Positions 9,025 to 17,449 of a stretch of DNA of 64,000 nt are shown here, in pieces. The translations under genes were made by a program, and so were the position numbers. The number at the start of each line of letters is the position of its first letter. The stretch's first letter is position 1. The stretch covers positions 5,270,001 through 5,334,000 of the forward strand of contig CP170502.1 in assembly GCA_047947185.1 (NCBI GenBank). The letters are read 5' to 3'. Source of the stretch: JANQJA01 sp047947185. GTDB taxonomy: Bacteria > Pseudomonadota > Gammaproteobacteria > Pseudomonadales > Azotimanducaceae. Under the pieces are notes generated by a model. That model saw nothing but the letters and a program-made list of their open reading frames with translations. It searched no databases and was not told the DNA's origin.

Positions 9025-9954
9025 ATGATTCAACGATGCCTTGCTGCGCTTGCCCTGATGTGCGTATCGCTGGCGGCGGCAGCCGATACGACGACGCATC
9101 AGATCAAAGTCGGTGAGCTTGACCGCAACTATCTTCTTTATCTTCCGGGGAGCCACGATCCCGGCTCAAAGTCAAAATATCCTGTTGTCATCAATCTGCA
9201 CGGCGGTGGTGGCAACGCACGCTCGATCCTGGCGATGTCAGGTATGAATGAGCTGGCCGAACAGGAGGGGTTTATTGTCGTTTATCCCAACGGCACGGGA
9301 CAGACGCCGAACCGAAACACATTCAACGGCGGGTTATGTTGCGCTTATGCCATGCAGAACAAGATCGATGATGTAGCATTTGTTGTGGCTATTCTCGATG
9401 AACTTGAAGCGAGGTACGCCGCCGATCCGGCACGGGTCTACGCAACCGGGCTTTCAAACGGCGGGATCATGTCGCACTATCTGGCGTCCAACCTAGCGAG
9501 CCGCATCACGGCTATCGCACCAGTAGCGGGGACCATCGGCATCAACCCGGTGACACCATCAAGACCGGTACCCGTCATGCATATGCATGGCACAGAAGAC
9601 AAGGCGCTGCCGTGGATCGGTGGCTACAACCTCGCCACACGCAGGACAAACTTCATCTCCGTCGATGAGACAATCAAGGCCTGGGTTCTGTCCAACAACA
9701 GTGAAATCATCCCTGTCGTCGAACGGTTCCCGGATACGGCAGACGACAACTGCCGGGTGGAGAAATACACCTATGCTGCCAGGGCCGGGAACGGCGAAAA
9801 CAGCGCTGAGGTCATTTTGATCAAGTTGATCGGCGGTGGCCACACCTGGCCTGATGCCGCCCGCTCCAGTGAAATGCTGGGCAATGTTTGCCGCGACATC
9901 AACGCCAACCGTGTCATGTGGGAATTCTTCAAACAGTACGCGATCCAGCCGTAG
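9025..9954 (+). CDS. Secreted LpqC/PHB-depolymerase-like esterase
   Basis: A 309-residue exported esterase. It has a clear Sec signal peptide (ALALMCVSLAAAAD, about 20 residues). The mature part has VVINLHGGGG for the oxyanion hole, GLSNGG with nucleophile Ser144, HGTEDKALP with Asp192 and GGGHTWP with His273. This motif set is typical of the polyhydroxybutyrate depolymerase/feruloyl-esterase (LpqC) family. The natural substrate may be a polyester, an aryl ester or another plant- or polymer-derived ester. No separate binding domain is present. A second, more diverged member of the same fold lies at 12404. Confidence 0.88.
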   Translation: MIQRCLAALALMCVSLAAAADTTTHQIKVGELDRNYLLYLPGSHDPGSKSKYPVVINLHGGGGNARSILAMSGMNELAEQEGFIVVYPNGTGQTPNRNTFNGGLCCAYAMQNKIDDVAFVVAILDELEARYAADPARVYATGLSNGGIMSHYLASNLASRITAIAPVAGTIGINPVTPSRPVPVMHMHGTEDKALPWIGGYNLATRRTNFISVDETIKAWVLSNNSEIIPVVERFPDTADDNCRVEKYTYAARAGNGENSAEVILIKLIGGGHTWPDAARSSEMLGNVCRDINANRVMWEFFKQYAIQP

Positions 9955-9985
9955 CAGTTAGGAGAAGGACCCGGCCGGGAGCACT

Positions 9986-10153
9986 GATGTTCACGTTATT
10001 GTCGGCTATAGCTCATGTGCCAGTGACCGCAACAATCCACCCCGGTTCGCAACCGCCTGCAATTCGAAAGACATCGCTTACACCAATATGTTCCGGGATT
10101 GGGGTGGTGCCGCATTTATCCTGACCACTGTCAATCGTGCAATCGACCATTGA
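9986..10153 (+). pseudogene. Thiolase remnant with large internal deletion
   Basis: This 55-codon reading frame is not an intact gene, but it aligns closely with two separate parts of the thiolase-like protein encoded at 14810-15976. The first 30 or so residues (around SDRNNPPRF and NSKDIAYTNMF) match that protein's SNDRNDPVRL and NSKDIAFSNMF. The last part (GGAAFILTTVNRAIDH) matches GAAAIILTTTERAMDH about 150 residues further on. No start codon remains, and a TGA stop follows where the intact protein continues. It is best read as a decayed paralogue with an internal deletion. Confidence 0.8.
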
Positions 10154-10178
10154 CACAAGCCGGTCAGGCCTTGCCCCT

Positions 10179-10973
10179 CTAGGTTGCTGTCAGGCCTCCG
10201 TCGACAAGAATTGATGTGCCTGTGATGAACCCGGCATCATCCGACAGGAGAAAAGCAATCGCTGAACCATAGTCGGAATAGGGATGTCCGCGCCTCGCGA
10301 GCGGCTGGTAGGCCTGCCCCCTGGGCAGTTTCGCGGGTGGTGTCGTGTGACCCTGCCTGTCCTCGCTGGCGTGTTTACCCAGATTGCTCTCGGCCACGCC
10401 CGACGGCTGTATTGCGTTCGCCCTTATTCCCTGTGGACCATAGTCGACGGCAATTTGCTTTGCCAGTTGAATGACTGCTGCTTTCGAAGCAGCGTACGAA
10501 GCCGCAAAGCCCCCGGGCCCGACTACCGATCCGGCAATAGACGACGTGACCACGTAGCTGCCGCCACCACCGGCGATCATATGTGGTATGGCATGCTTTG
10601 CACATAGAAAGGGGCCGTTCAGGTTGACTGCCAATACGGCCAGCCAGTCATCGAGTGTGGTTTCGTGGATCCACCCCTGGCCCGAGGTGCCCGCATTCGC
10701 AACCATCCCCTAGAGTGAACCGAAGTGGTCGACGGTCTTCGCGACGGCCGCCTCAACCTCATTTTCTTTCGTGACATTACAGGAAAGCGCGATGGCTTCC
10801 CCGCCTTTTGCCGTAATCTCATTGGCGACTTCTTCCGCCAGCGCCATCCGCATGTCCAGGACGCCGACCTTACCGCCCTCATCAGCTATTCGCAGGCACG
10901 CGCCTTTTCCAATACCGCTGCCGCCGCCGGTGACGATGACAACGCGATCTGACATTCGTGTGGTATCAACCAT
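10179..10973 (-). pseudogene. Short-chain dehydrogenase interrupted by an amber codon
   Basis: A full SDR reading frame (about 264 codons) interrupted by a single in-frame TAG at 10707-10709. Before the stop are the NAD(P)-binding GGGSGIG and the CNVT segment. After it come VANAG, the TSSIAGS serine, the SYAASK Tyr-Lys pair and the terminal GTSILVDGG. Everything an SDR needs is present on both sides in the same frame, so one base change separates it from an intact enzyme. It is either a recent pseudogene, a sequencing error or a readthrough case. It lies next to the thiolase remnant, which supports decay of a module here. Confidence 0.85.
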
Positions 10974-11221
10974 GCCTCTTCATCCCAATAGATCCTCAGT
11001 GTTTGATATTGCAGGATTTTTGCTCCGAAAGTCCATCGGCTGAAAAAGAAAGAGTCATCTAATGGTCTTTGGATGACAAAACCGTCAATTAGCCCAGCTT
11101 TCTGAGGTGTCTATTGCGACCTTAAGTGACTGCTGCGCCTGGAAAAACGGTAGAGAGGCGAGGGAAACGGGGCAAATGCCGGGGAAAGGCGACCAGAAAA
11201 TTGATGCACCCGGATAACCCG

Positions 11222-12085
11222 TCACGCATCGCCTGCGTCGTCCTGCTGTATCCGGTCGATGATCTGCTGAAATCGGCTGGGTTCACCGGGCTGGCGTTCG
11301 CGGCGTGTACCCGCTGTCAGTCCGCCATCGACCACGAAACGTTGCCCCGTGATGAACGTCGACTCGTCACTGGCGAGAAACAACGCCATGTCAGCGATGT
11401 CCTTGCCGCGTCCCGGACGCTGTATAGGTGTTGATGCCACGTCGTTTTCTTCCAGCGCGGCGATGAACTGCATGCGCTGCTGCCAGTTCATGTTTGCGGC
11501 ACCGGCGAAAATGGCGGTGGCGATGAATCCCGGGCAGATCGCGTTGACCCGGATGCCGTACTCACCGAGTTCAAGCGCCGCCGATTTGGAGAGGTTGATG
11601 ACCGCTGCTTTCATTGCGCTGTACACATGGGGTCCCCAGCCGCCGCGCAGACCTGCCACCGAGGCCGTATTGATGATGCTGCCACCGCCGCTTTCTTTCA
11701 TGGCAGCCGAACCGTGCTTGATGCCGGCCAGCACACCGGTGAACAGCACGTCGACCGTATGTCGATAGCGCTCGCCCAGTTCGAGTTGATCAAGCTCGCC
11801 GCCCACACCGCCGAATCCGGCATTGTTGAAGATACAGTCCAGCCTGCCGAACGACGCGGTGGCACAGGCCACCAGCGCGGCCACTTCCTCTTCGTGGCTC
11901 ACGTCGCAACGCTGGTAGCGAACCCGGTCCCCGAGTTCCCTCGCGATGGCTTCACCACCTTCGTCCTGAATATCGCCAATGACGACATGCGCACCTTCGT
12001 CGACGAACCGCCTGACGGTCGCCAGCCCCATACCCGATGCACCGCCAGTGATGACGGCCACTTTACCTTCCAGTCGGCCAGGCAT
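11222..12085 (-). CDS. Short-chain dehydrogenase/reductase
   Basis: A complete 287-residue classical SDR. It has the dinucleotide-binding GGASGMG, DI after the second strand (suggesting NAD preference), FNNAGFGG, the NTASVAG serine, the catalytic YSAMK and the C-terminal GQRFVVDGG. About 20 residues beyond the usual end form a polar tail. It is probably a cytosolic alcohol/ketone oxidoreductase in the CoA-linked pathway of this region. It reads in the same direction as the broken SDR downstream. Substrate unknown. Confidence 0.9.
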   Translation of the reverse strand: MPGRLEGKVAVITGGASGMGLATVRRFVDEGAHVVIGDIQDEGGEAIARELGDRVRYQRCDVSHEEEVAALVACATASFGRLDCIFNNAGFGGVGGELDQLELGERYRHTVDVLFTGVLAGIKHGSAAMKESGGGSIINTASVAGLRGGWGPHVYSAMKAAVINLSKSAALELGEYGIRVNAICPGFIATAIFAGAANMNWQQRMQFIAALEENDVASTPIQRPGRGKDIADMALFLASDESTFITGQRFVVDGGLTAGTRRERQPGEPSRFQQIIDRIQQDDAGDA

Positions 12086-12403
12086 GATTTACCCCTCGCA
12101 TCAACAACGCCGGTTATAGAACACCAGAATCCGGGTGGGGTCAATGTCAGGGCGGGAACCAGTTTGTGCCAGCAAGACGATGAGCAGTGCGCATCCTCCA
12201 GTAACCGAAAGCGAGTCGAAGTGTTGTCATTGCGAGCGTCCTTGAACCAGGCAGCATCGCGTAGAATTGCCGTCCTTTTCGATCCTCTCAGGTGGAAACT
12301 AGGTCTGCGCTCGTACGCTACTTGGGAAATTATGCAGTCATTGCTCTCGAAGAGTTCGATAGTGTAGTCTCCGGGAAAAATCTTCAAAAGTTGAGATCAG
12401 ATA
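12086..12403. other. Intergenic region between divergent SDR and esterase
   Basis: These 318 bases lie between two divergent genes and should hold both promoters. No coding sequence is supported. A short phrase GTCATTGCGAGCG near 12226 resembles the start of a common dispersed palindromic repeat of proteobacteria, but only part of it is seen. Confidence 0.5.
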
Positions 12404-13396
12404 ATGAAACGTCCGACTGCAATCGCTCTGATGCTGGTAGCGCTGTCACTCCCGGCGGGCAGTTTGGCCGAGGATAAGGACATCCCGACAGGCTGTTCCT
12501 TCGAAAGTTTTGCCTTCGGAGAAGGCGAGCGTGCTTACATTCTGTGCGTACCGGAACCGGTACCGCGAGGTGCATTGCCGGTAGTGATGGGCTTCCATGG
12601 CGGAGTAGGGGTGCCGGAAGCCTGGATGCTCAGATTCCCCTTCCATGAACTGGGAAATGAGGCCGGGTTCGTTACGCTGTACATGGCGCAGGCGTGCAGA
12701 AGTCCCGATGACATCAGGTGTGATCGCCGGGAACGCATCGGCTGGAACGTCGGCAAACCAGGCGCCGAGGCTCGTGCACAAGACCACGATTACATTCGCG
12801 CGGTTGCGACCCGGCTCTCGACGGTCCACGGTCTGGAGATCGACCGGGACAGAATATTCGGAACCGGACACTCACTGGGCGGCATCTACATTTATTCGGT
12901 CGCATGTGACATGCCGGGTTTTTTCGCCGCGATAGGCCCGATATCGGCACCACCGACTGACGCCACCTGCGAACCACGGCCAGGGACCAACATTTATCAT
13001 GTGCACGGGACACTCGATCCCAATGTCCCGTTCGATACGGGTTGTTGCAGTGCGTCGCAGAAATTTCCCGGTAGTTCGGCGTATCTGGCGGGATGCGATC
13101 ATCGCCCGCTGTGTGCCAACCCGGTCAATTGGTGGCCGCCGGTGCGGTCCGGTGACCATCCGTATGCACAGGTAACGGGCCTTGATGCTTTTGCGGCCCG
13201 CGGACTCAATTGCAAAGGCGACCCCCAGGTGTCCGGGCAGACTGAAGGCGTCACTTGTCTCGCCTGGGAGTGTCCGGCTGGGCGCGCTGTTGAGGCATGC
13301 CTCATCCATCGAGGCAATCACCGACTGGAAGAACTGGATAAGGTGCTCAATATCCGCAGGCATCTCTGGGACCGTTTCTCCGGGCGAACCCGGTGA
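12404..13396 (+). CDS. Secreted cysteine-rich esterase (LpqC-like)
   Basis: A 330-residue exported hydrolase with a Sec signal (MLVALSLPAGSLAED). GFHGGVG forms the oxyanion loop, GTGHSLGG carries Ser157 and HVHGTLDPNVP carries Asp205. The His partner is probably in the RGNH segment near the C-terminus. At least ten cysteines in the mature part suggest several disulfide bonds, as expected for a periplasmic or secreted enzyme. It is related in fold to the esterase at 9025 but clearly diverged from it. It precedes the CoA-transferase/thiolase operon by 200 nt, so it might release the acid consumed there; that link is inference. Confidence 0.8.
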   Translation: MKRPTAIALMLVALSLPAGSLAEDKDIPTGCSFESFAFGEGERAYILCVPEPVPRGALPVVMGFHGGVGVPEAWMLRFPFHELGNEAGFVTLYMAQACRSPDDIRCDRRERIGWNVGKPGAEARAQDHDYIRAVATRLSTVHGLEIDRDRIFGTGHSLGGIYIYSVACDMPGFFAAIGPISAPPTDATCEPRPGTNIYHVHGTLDPNVPFDTGCCSASQKFPGSSAYLAGCDHRPLCANPVNWWPPVRSGDHPYAQVTGLDAFAARGLNCKGDPQVSGQTEGVTCLAWECPAGRAVEACLIHRGNHRLEELDKVLNIRRHLWDRFSGRTR

Positions 13397-13596
13397 AGGC
13401 GTGCGGGCTCCGGCAGTGCCAGGTTGCAGTGCCTCCAGGCGGCCCTCGTGGCACTCGAAGATTGTGGCCACGCACTACCGATTGAAGCGCCAAAGACAGT
13501 TAAGTATACGATTCGACGGTTGCTGGTGCGTGTAGCCCAGGTAAATGACTGGCCGACCGAGCCCGGACTCAATAGCAACGGAAGGAGAAGTACAGC

Positions 13597-14817
13597 ATGT
13601 CAGGTCCACTGACGGGATTTCGTGTCGTTGATGCCGGTTTGCTGGTGGCGGGGCCGGGTGCTGCCGGTATTCTCTGCGACTGGGGGGCAGAGGTCATCAA
13701 GGTCGAACCGCTCGATGGCGACAACCTGCGTGCCTGGTTCCCCGAACCCAACCCCCCGTTCGCGCTGGACAACCGCGGCAAACGTAGCATCGCCATTGAC
13801 CTGCGCCAACCCGAGGGCCGCGACATCCTGTTTCGCATCCTCGAGACTACGGATGCCTTCGTCACCAACACCCGGCGAGGCTCGCTCGCGCGCCTTGGTA
13901 TCGACTACCCGCAAATCAAGGATCGGTTTCCTCGCCTTGTGTACTGCCATGCGACCGGGTTTGGCCGGGAAGGGCCTGCGGCAGACCGGCCTGCTTTCGA
14001 CGCAACCGCGGTCTGGGCCCGGGCGGGTATCGGCGCGACGATCAAACGCGGCGATCAGGAAGTGCCGCAGTCGCGGGCAGCGTTTGGTGACCACATGACC
14101 GCAATGAATGCAGCAGGGGCAGTCTGTGCGGCGCTCCTTGCGCGCGAGAAAACGGGTGAGGGTCAACTGGTTTCTGTTTCGCTGCTTCGAACCGGTCTGT
14201 ACATGCTGAGTTGGGACATCATGGTCAAGCTGTTTACTGGCCGTGGCGCGCAGTCGTTGTCTCGCAGAGACTTGCCGAATCCGTTGGTCGGAAATTTCCT
14301 CACCCGCGATGAACGCTGGTTTTGCTTCATGGGCAACCCGCGCCAACGGCACGACCGGGATGCGATCCTGAAGGCCGTCGGCCTCGACTCGTTGATCGGC
14401 GATCCGCGTATCGCAACCTCCGATGCCGTCCATCAGCACGCTGATGAGTTGCGAGACCTGCTGGACGAGGCGATTGCCAGACGGTCACTGGCAGAATGGA
14501 CCGAAATCTTCGATGCGGCAGGCATCTGGTGGGAGCCGTACCAGCGGATCGATGACGTGGTAGAAGATCCGTTTGCATTGGCGAACGGTGCCTTTGTCGA
14601 CTGCCCATCGGAGAACGGCCCTGTCACGATGGCAGCGACGCCGGCAGACTTCGCCGGAACGCCATGGGCGCCGCAAGGTCCGCCCCCTCGGCTCGGCCAG
14701 CATACGACCGAGATCCTGGGTGAACTTGGATACGAGCAATCTGCCGTACAGGCGCTGCTGAGCAGGGGCATCGTTGGCACAGATGCAGTGGCGGAGGAGG
14801 AAACAGGCAATGGGTGA
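13597..14817 (+). CDS. CaiB/BaiF family CoA-transferase (class III)
   Basis: A 406-residue class III CoA-transferase, normal length for the family. The N-terminus shows TGFRVVDAGLLVAGPG and DWGAEVIKVEPLDGD, followed by DNRGKRSIAIDL. The expected catalytic Asp is Asp165 in FGDHMTAM. A good ribosome site (GGAAGGAG) precedes the ATG. Its last codons overlap the start of the thiolase-like gene, so the two are translationally coupled. With the thiolase and zinc-ribbon partner it probably activates and cleaves a carboxylic acid as a CoA ester. It shares only family-level similarity with the enzyme at 7379. Confidence 0.92.
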   Translation: MSGPLTGFRVVDAGLLVAGPGAAGILCDWGAEVIKVEPLDGDNLRAWFPEPNPPFALDNRGKRSIAIDLRQPEGRDILFRILETTDAFVTNTRRGSLARLGIDYPQIKDRFPRLVYCHATGFGREGPAADRPAFDATAVWARAGIGATIKRGDQEVPQSRAAFGDHMTAMNAAGAVCAALLAREKTGEGQLVSVSLLRTGLYMLSWDIMVKLFTGRGAQSLSRRDLPNPLVGNFLTRDERWFCFMGNPRQRHDRDAILKAVGLDSLIGDPRIATSDAVHQHADELRDLLDEAIARRSLAEWTEIFDAAGIWWEPYQRIDDVVEDPFALANGAFVDCPSENGPVTMAATPADFAGTPWAPQGPPPRLGQHTTEILGELGYEQSAVQALLSRGIVGTDAVAEEETGNG

Positions 14818-15976
14818 CTACACGGTCAATGGCAAGGTCGCTGTTATCGGCATGGGACAGACGACTTATTACAGGCACGGCCAGTCGCCTGAGCCTGAAT
14901 TCAAGCTCGCGCTTCAGGCTATCCTGAATGCGGCAGAGGATGCCGGTCTCAATGTGCGTGACATCGATGGTTTCTGTTCATACTCCAACGATCGAAACGA
15001 CCCCGTACGTCTTGGTACTGCCTTCAACTCGAAGGACATCGCCTTCTCGAATATGTTCTGGGGGGGCGGCGGCGGCGGGGTCTGCGGCGCCGTCGGCAAT
15101 GCGGCGGCAGCGCTGAACGCGGGCTATTGCAAGTATGTAGTTGTCTACAGGGCACTTGCCCAGGGTGAGTTCGGCCGTTTCGGTGCCGGTCGCGCGCCGG
15201 GCCGCGCATCGGGTCGACTGGCTTTCACGCTGCCGTACGGTGTGATGAGTGCGGTGCATCAAATCGCGCTGCGTACGCGACGTTTCATGTACGAAAACGA
15301 TGTCACCGACGAAGCGTTCTGTGCAGTCTCGCTTGCGAGTTACGCACACGCCCAGAACAACCCCGATGCGATCATGTATGGTCGTCCGCTGACCCGGGAA
15401 CAGTACTACGCTTCACGCTGGATTGCCGAGCCATTCAGGCTGTTCGATTGCTGCCAGGAGAACGATGGCGCGGCCGCCATCATACTGACCACCACGGAAC
15501 GCGCAATGGATCACCCTCACAAGCCCGTCCGGCTCATGGCCGCGTCCCAGGGTACGAGTGCGCGCTATGACCTCGTCGGGCATTTCAACGAAGACTATGG
15601 ATCCGCCAACTTCAGGACGGTGGCGCCGCGCCTGTGGGAGCAGGCTGGTATCTCAGCGAAGGATGTCGACGTCGCCCAGATCTACGAGAATTTCACCGGC
15701 GCCGTTGTCATGTCCATGGTCGAGCACGGCTTCTGCGGTTATGACGAGGTCATGGATTTTTTCACCGAGGAGAACCTGACCGTTGGCGGGCGAATGCCCA
15801 TCAATACCAGTGGCGGCAATCTGGCGGAATGTTATATGCACGGCCTTGGCCTCGTCATCGAAGCGGCAAGACAGATTCGCGGCACTTCGGTAAACCAAAT
15901 CAAAGACGCGGAGATTTCGATGGTGGGGGGCGGACCTGCTTCATCGCCAGTCAGTAGTCTGGTGTTTTGTGCCTGA
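14810..15976 (+). CDS. SCP-x-type thiolase-like protein
   Basis: A 388-residue thiolase-fold protein. The ATG at 14810 overlaps the end of the CoA-transferase by 8 nt and has AGGAGG upstream, so it is preferred over an ATG 12 codons earlier. Visible family segments are VAVIGMGQT, a glycine-rich GGGGGGVCG where the nucleophile loop lies, AQIYENFTG and MPINTSGGNL...MHGLG. Proteins of this lipid-transfer/SCP-x thiolase group usually work with a DUF35 zinc-ribbon partner, encoded next, as in steroid side-chain retro-aldol or thiolase systems. Whether the Cys in GVCG is the nucleophile is uncertain. A decayed relative lies at 9986-10153. Confidence 0.88.
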   Translation: MGDYTVNGKVAVIGMGQTTYYRHGQSPEPEFKLALQAILNAAEDAGLNVRDIDGFCSYSNDRNDPVRLGTAFNSKDIAFSNMFWGGGGGGVCGAVGNAAAALNAGYCKYVVVYRALAQGEFGRFGAGRAPGRASGRLAFTLPYGVMSAVHQIALRTRRFMYENDVTDEAFCAVSLASYAHAQNNPDAIMYGRPLTREQYYASRWIAEPFRLFDCCQENDGAAAIILTTTERAMDHPHKPVRLMAASQGTSARYDLVGHFNEDYGSANFRTVAPRLWEQAGISAKDVDVAQIYENFTGAVVMSMVEHGFCGYDEVMDFFTEENLTVGGRMPINTSGGNLAECYMHGLGLVIEAARQIRGTSVNQIKDAEISMVGGGPASSPVSSLVFCA

Positions 15977-15989
15977 GAGGATGGAAGAG

Positions 15990-16430
15990 ATGAGTGAGAC
16001 GACACCAGAGCACTATCTGCCGGGGCTCGCACAACCGGCACCGACGGCCGATGGCCTTGATGCGCCATTCTGGGAGGGATCGCGTCGGCACAGGCTGGTG
16101 CTGCAGAACTGCAACACTTGCGGGAGATTCCAGATGCCGCCTGAATGGTTGTGCCACCACTGCCACAGCTTCGACTTGACGTGGAAGGAAGTAGCGGGCG
16201 AGGGTGTGATCTATTCCTGGATGAGAGTGCATCACACCAGTCTGCCGTCTATCCGGGACCGGGTACCCTACCTTGTCGTTGTCGTCGAGCTGCCGGCGGC
16301 TGACAAGGTGAAGCTGGTGGGAAACCTGCTGGGCGATCCGCATTGTCCGGTTGCGATTGGCGCATCGGTTGAGGTCGTGTTCGAGGATCATGAACAGGCC
16401 ACACTGGTTCATTGGCGCCCAGCGAGATGA
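15990..16430 (+). CDS. DUF35 OB-fold zinc-ribbon protein, thiolase partner
   Basis: About 146 residues. The ATG at 15990 has AGAGG nine bases upstream; an in-frame GTG at 15969 and an ATG at 15981 are less likely. The N-terminal zinc ribbon is seen as CNTCG...CHHC (about residues 41-60), followed by an OB-fold with GVIYSWMRVHH and VELPAADKVKLVGNL. DUF35 proteins bind acyl-CoA and form complexes with SCP-x thiolases or MaoC hydratases. The gene directly follows the thiolase, which fits that partnership and supports a two-protein enzyme. Confidence 0.88.
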   Translation: MSETTPEHYLPGLAQPAPTADGLDAPFWEGSRRHRLVLQNCNTCGRFQMPPEWLCHHCHSFDLTWKEVAGEGVIYSWMRVHHTSLPSIRDRVPYLVVVVELPAADKVKLVGNLLGDPHCPVAIGASVEVVFEDHEQATLVHWRPAR

Positions 16431-16501
16431 GGCGAGAATCGACGCCCCATGCCTGAGGAACAACCCAACTGTGACGACAATTTATCAACTGGAAAATCCC
16501 G

Positions 16502-17356
16502 ATGATCAGAAGAATGTTCTGTATCACGCTGATATGGGCTGCTGCCGCCGTGAATGCCGAGCCATTGCTCTCGGAGCCCGAGGTTGTCTATCGGGAACGG
16601 CAGGGCCTGCTGGCGCTCGACCGTTACCTCGAAACGTGGAATACGCGTAGCCCTGAACGCTGGATTACGGCGATGCACTTTCCGCATATCAGACCTGGCG
16701 CCGGTGACTTTGGTATCTCACGTACTGCGGATGACTATCTTCGTGGAGTCGATTTCGACCGGACGCTGGCAAGCGGTTGGCGGTACACCCGCTGGGATGA
16801 TCAGCGCGTCATTCATGTAGCGCCGCGCAAGGTCCATGTATCGGGGTGGTGGCACCGCTTTCTGGAAGATGGCAGTACCCAAATGAAGGGGCAAATGACC
16901 TATATCGTGACGGAGATTGATGGTATCTGGCGCATTCAGCTCAGGTTCGCGGCAGGTCCTCCCAATGTCGATGGGGTGGAGGCAAAGGAAAGCCGACAAG
17001 GTGCGCTCGCGGCAGTGTCGGGTTATTTCGAAGCGGTAAACAGCCATGACGCCGCCACGCTCGCCAACGCCGTCCACTATCCCCATGTTCGCCACGGTGA
17101 TGACCAGGCGGAGTGGTGGATGGCCGAAGACGAGTTTCTGGCAGGTCCGGAGCCTGGCAGGGCACGCACCTGGCAGAGAACCAGGCTCCTGGACGCCGAG
17201 GTGATCCAGATATCGAGAAATGGCGCCAATGTCAGCGTTCGTTTCAGCCGCGAAGCCACCACCGGCAAGGGCCTTGGCGAGTACGATGCAGTGATGCTGG
17301 CGACACGCCGGGATGGCGTCTGGAAGATACAGGCACTTTCGACCACAGGTTTGTAG
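16502..17356 (+). CDS. Exported protein with two NTF2-like halves, function unknown
   Basis: A 284-residue protein with a short Sec signal (ITLIWAAAAVNAEP). The mature part seems to be an internal duplication. LDRYLETWNTRSPERWITAMHF and HIRPG in the first half align with VSGYFEAVNSHDAATLANAVHY and HVRHG in the second. Each half ends with a strand like DGIWRIQLRF or DGVWKIQALS. The pattern resembles SnoaL/NTF2-like alpha+beta cones, which serve as small-molecule binding or enzyme scaffolds. It follows the thiolase/DUF35 genes at 71 nt and may belong to that operon. No function can be assigned. Confidence 0.7.
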   Translation: MIRRMFCITLIWAAAAVNAEPLLSEPEVVYRERQGLLALDRYLETWNTRSPERWITAMHFPHIRPGAGDFGISRTADDYLRGVDFDRTLASGWRYTRWDDQRVIHVAPRKVHVSGWWHRFLEDGSTQMKGQMTYIVTEIDGIWRIQLRFAAGPPNVDGVEAKESRQGALAAVSGYFEAVNSHDAATLANAVHYPHVRHGDDQAEWWMAEDEFLAGPEPGRARTWQRTRLLDAEVIQISRNGANVSVRFSREATTGKGLGEYDAVMLATRRDGVWKIQALSTTGL

Positions 17357-17449
17357 CAGGGGAACTGAAGCTGTTCGATGCGTAGCGGCCTCCTCGACGG
17401 AGTGCGGGGTGTCAGGCGCCGGGTTGCCGGGCCGGCCCGTTCAGTCTCA

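Noticed and set aside
12226..12260. Fragment of a dispersed GTCATTGCGAGCG-type repeat or insertion sequence
   Set aside because: Only about 13 bases match from memory and no inverted end or transposase is present.
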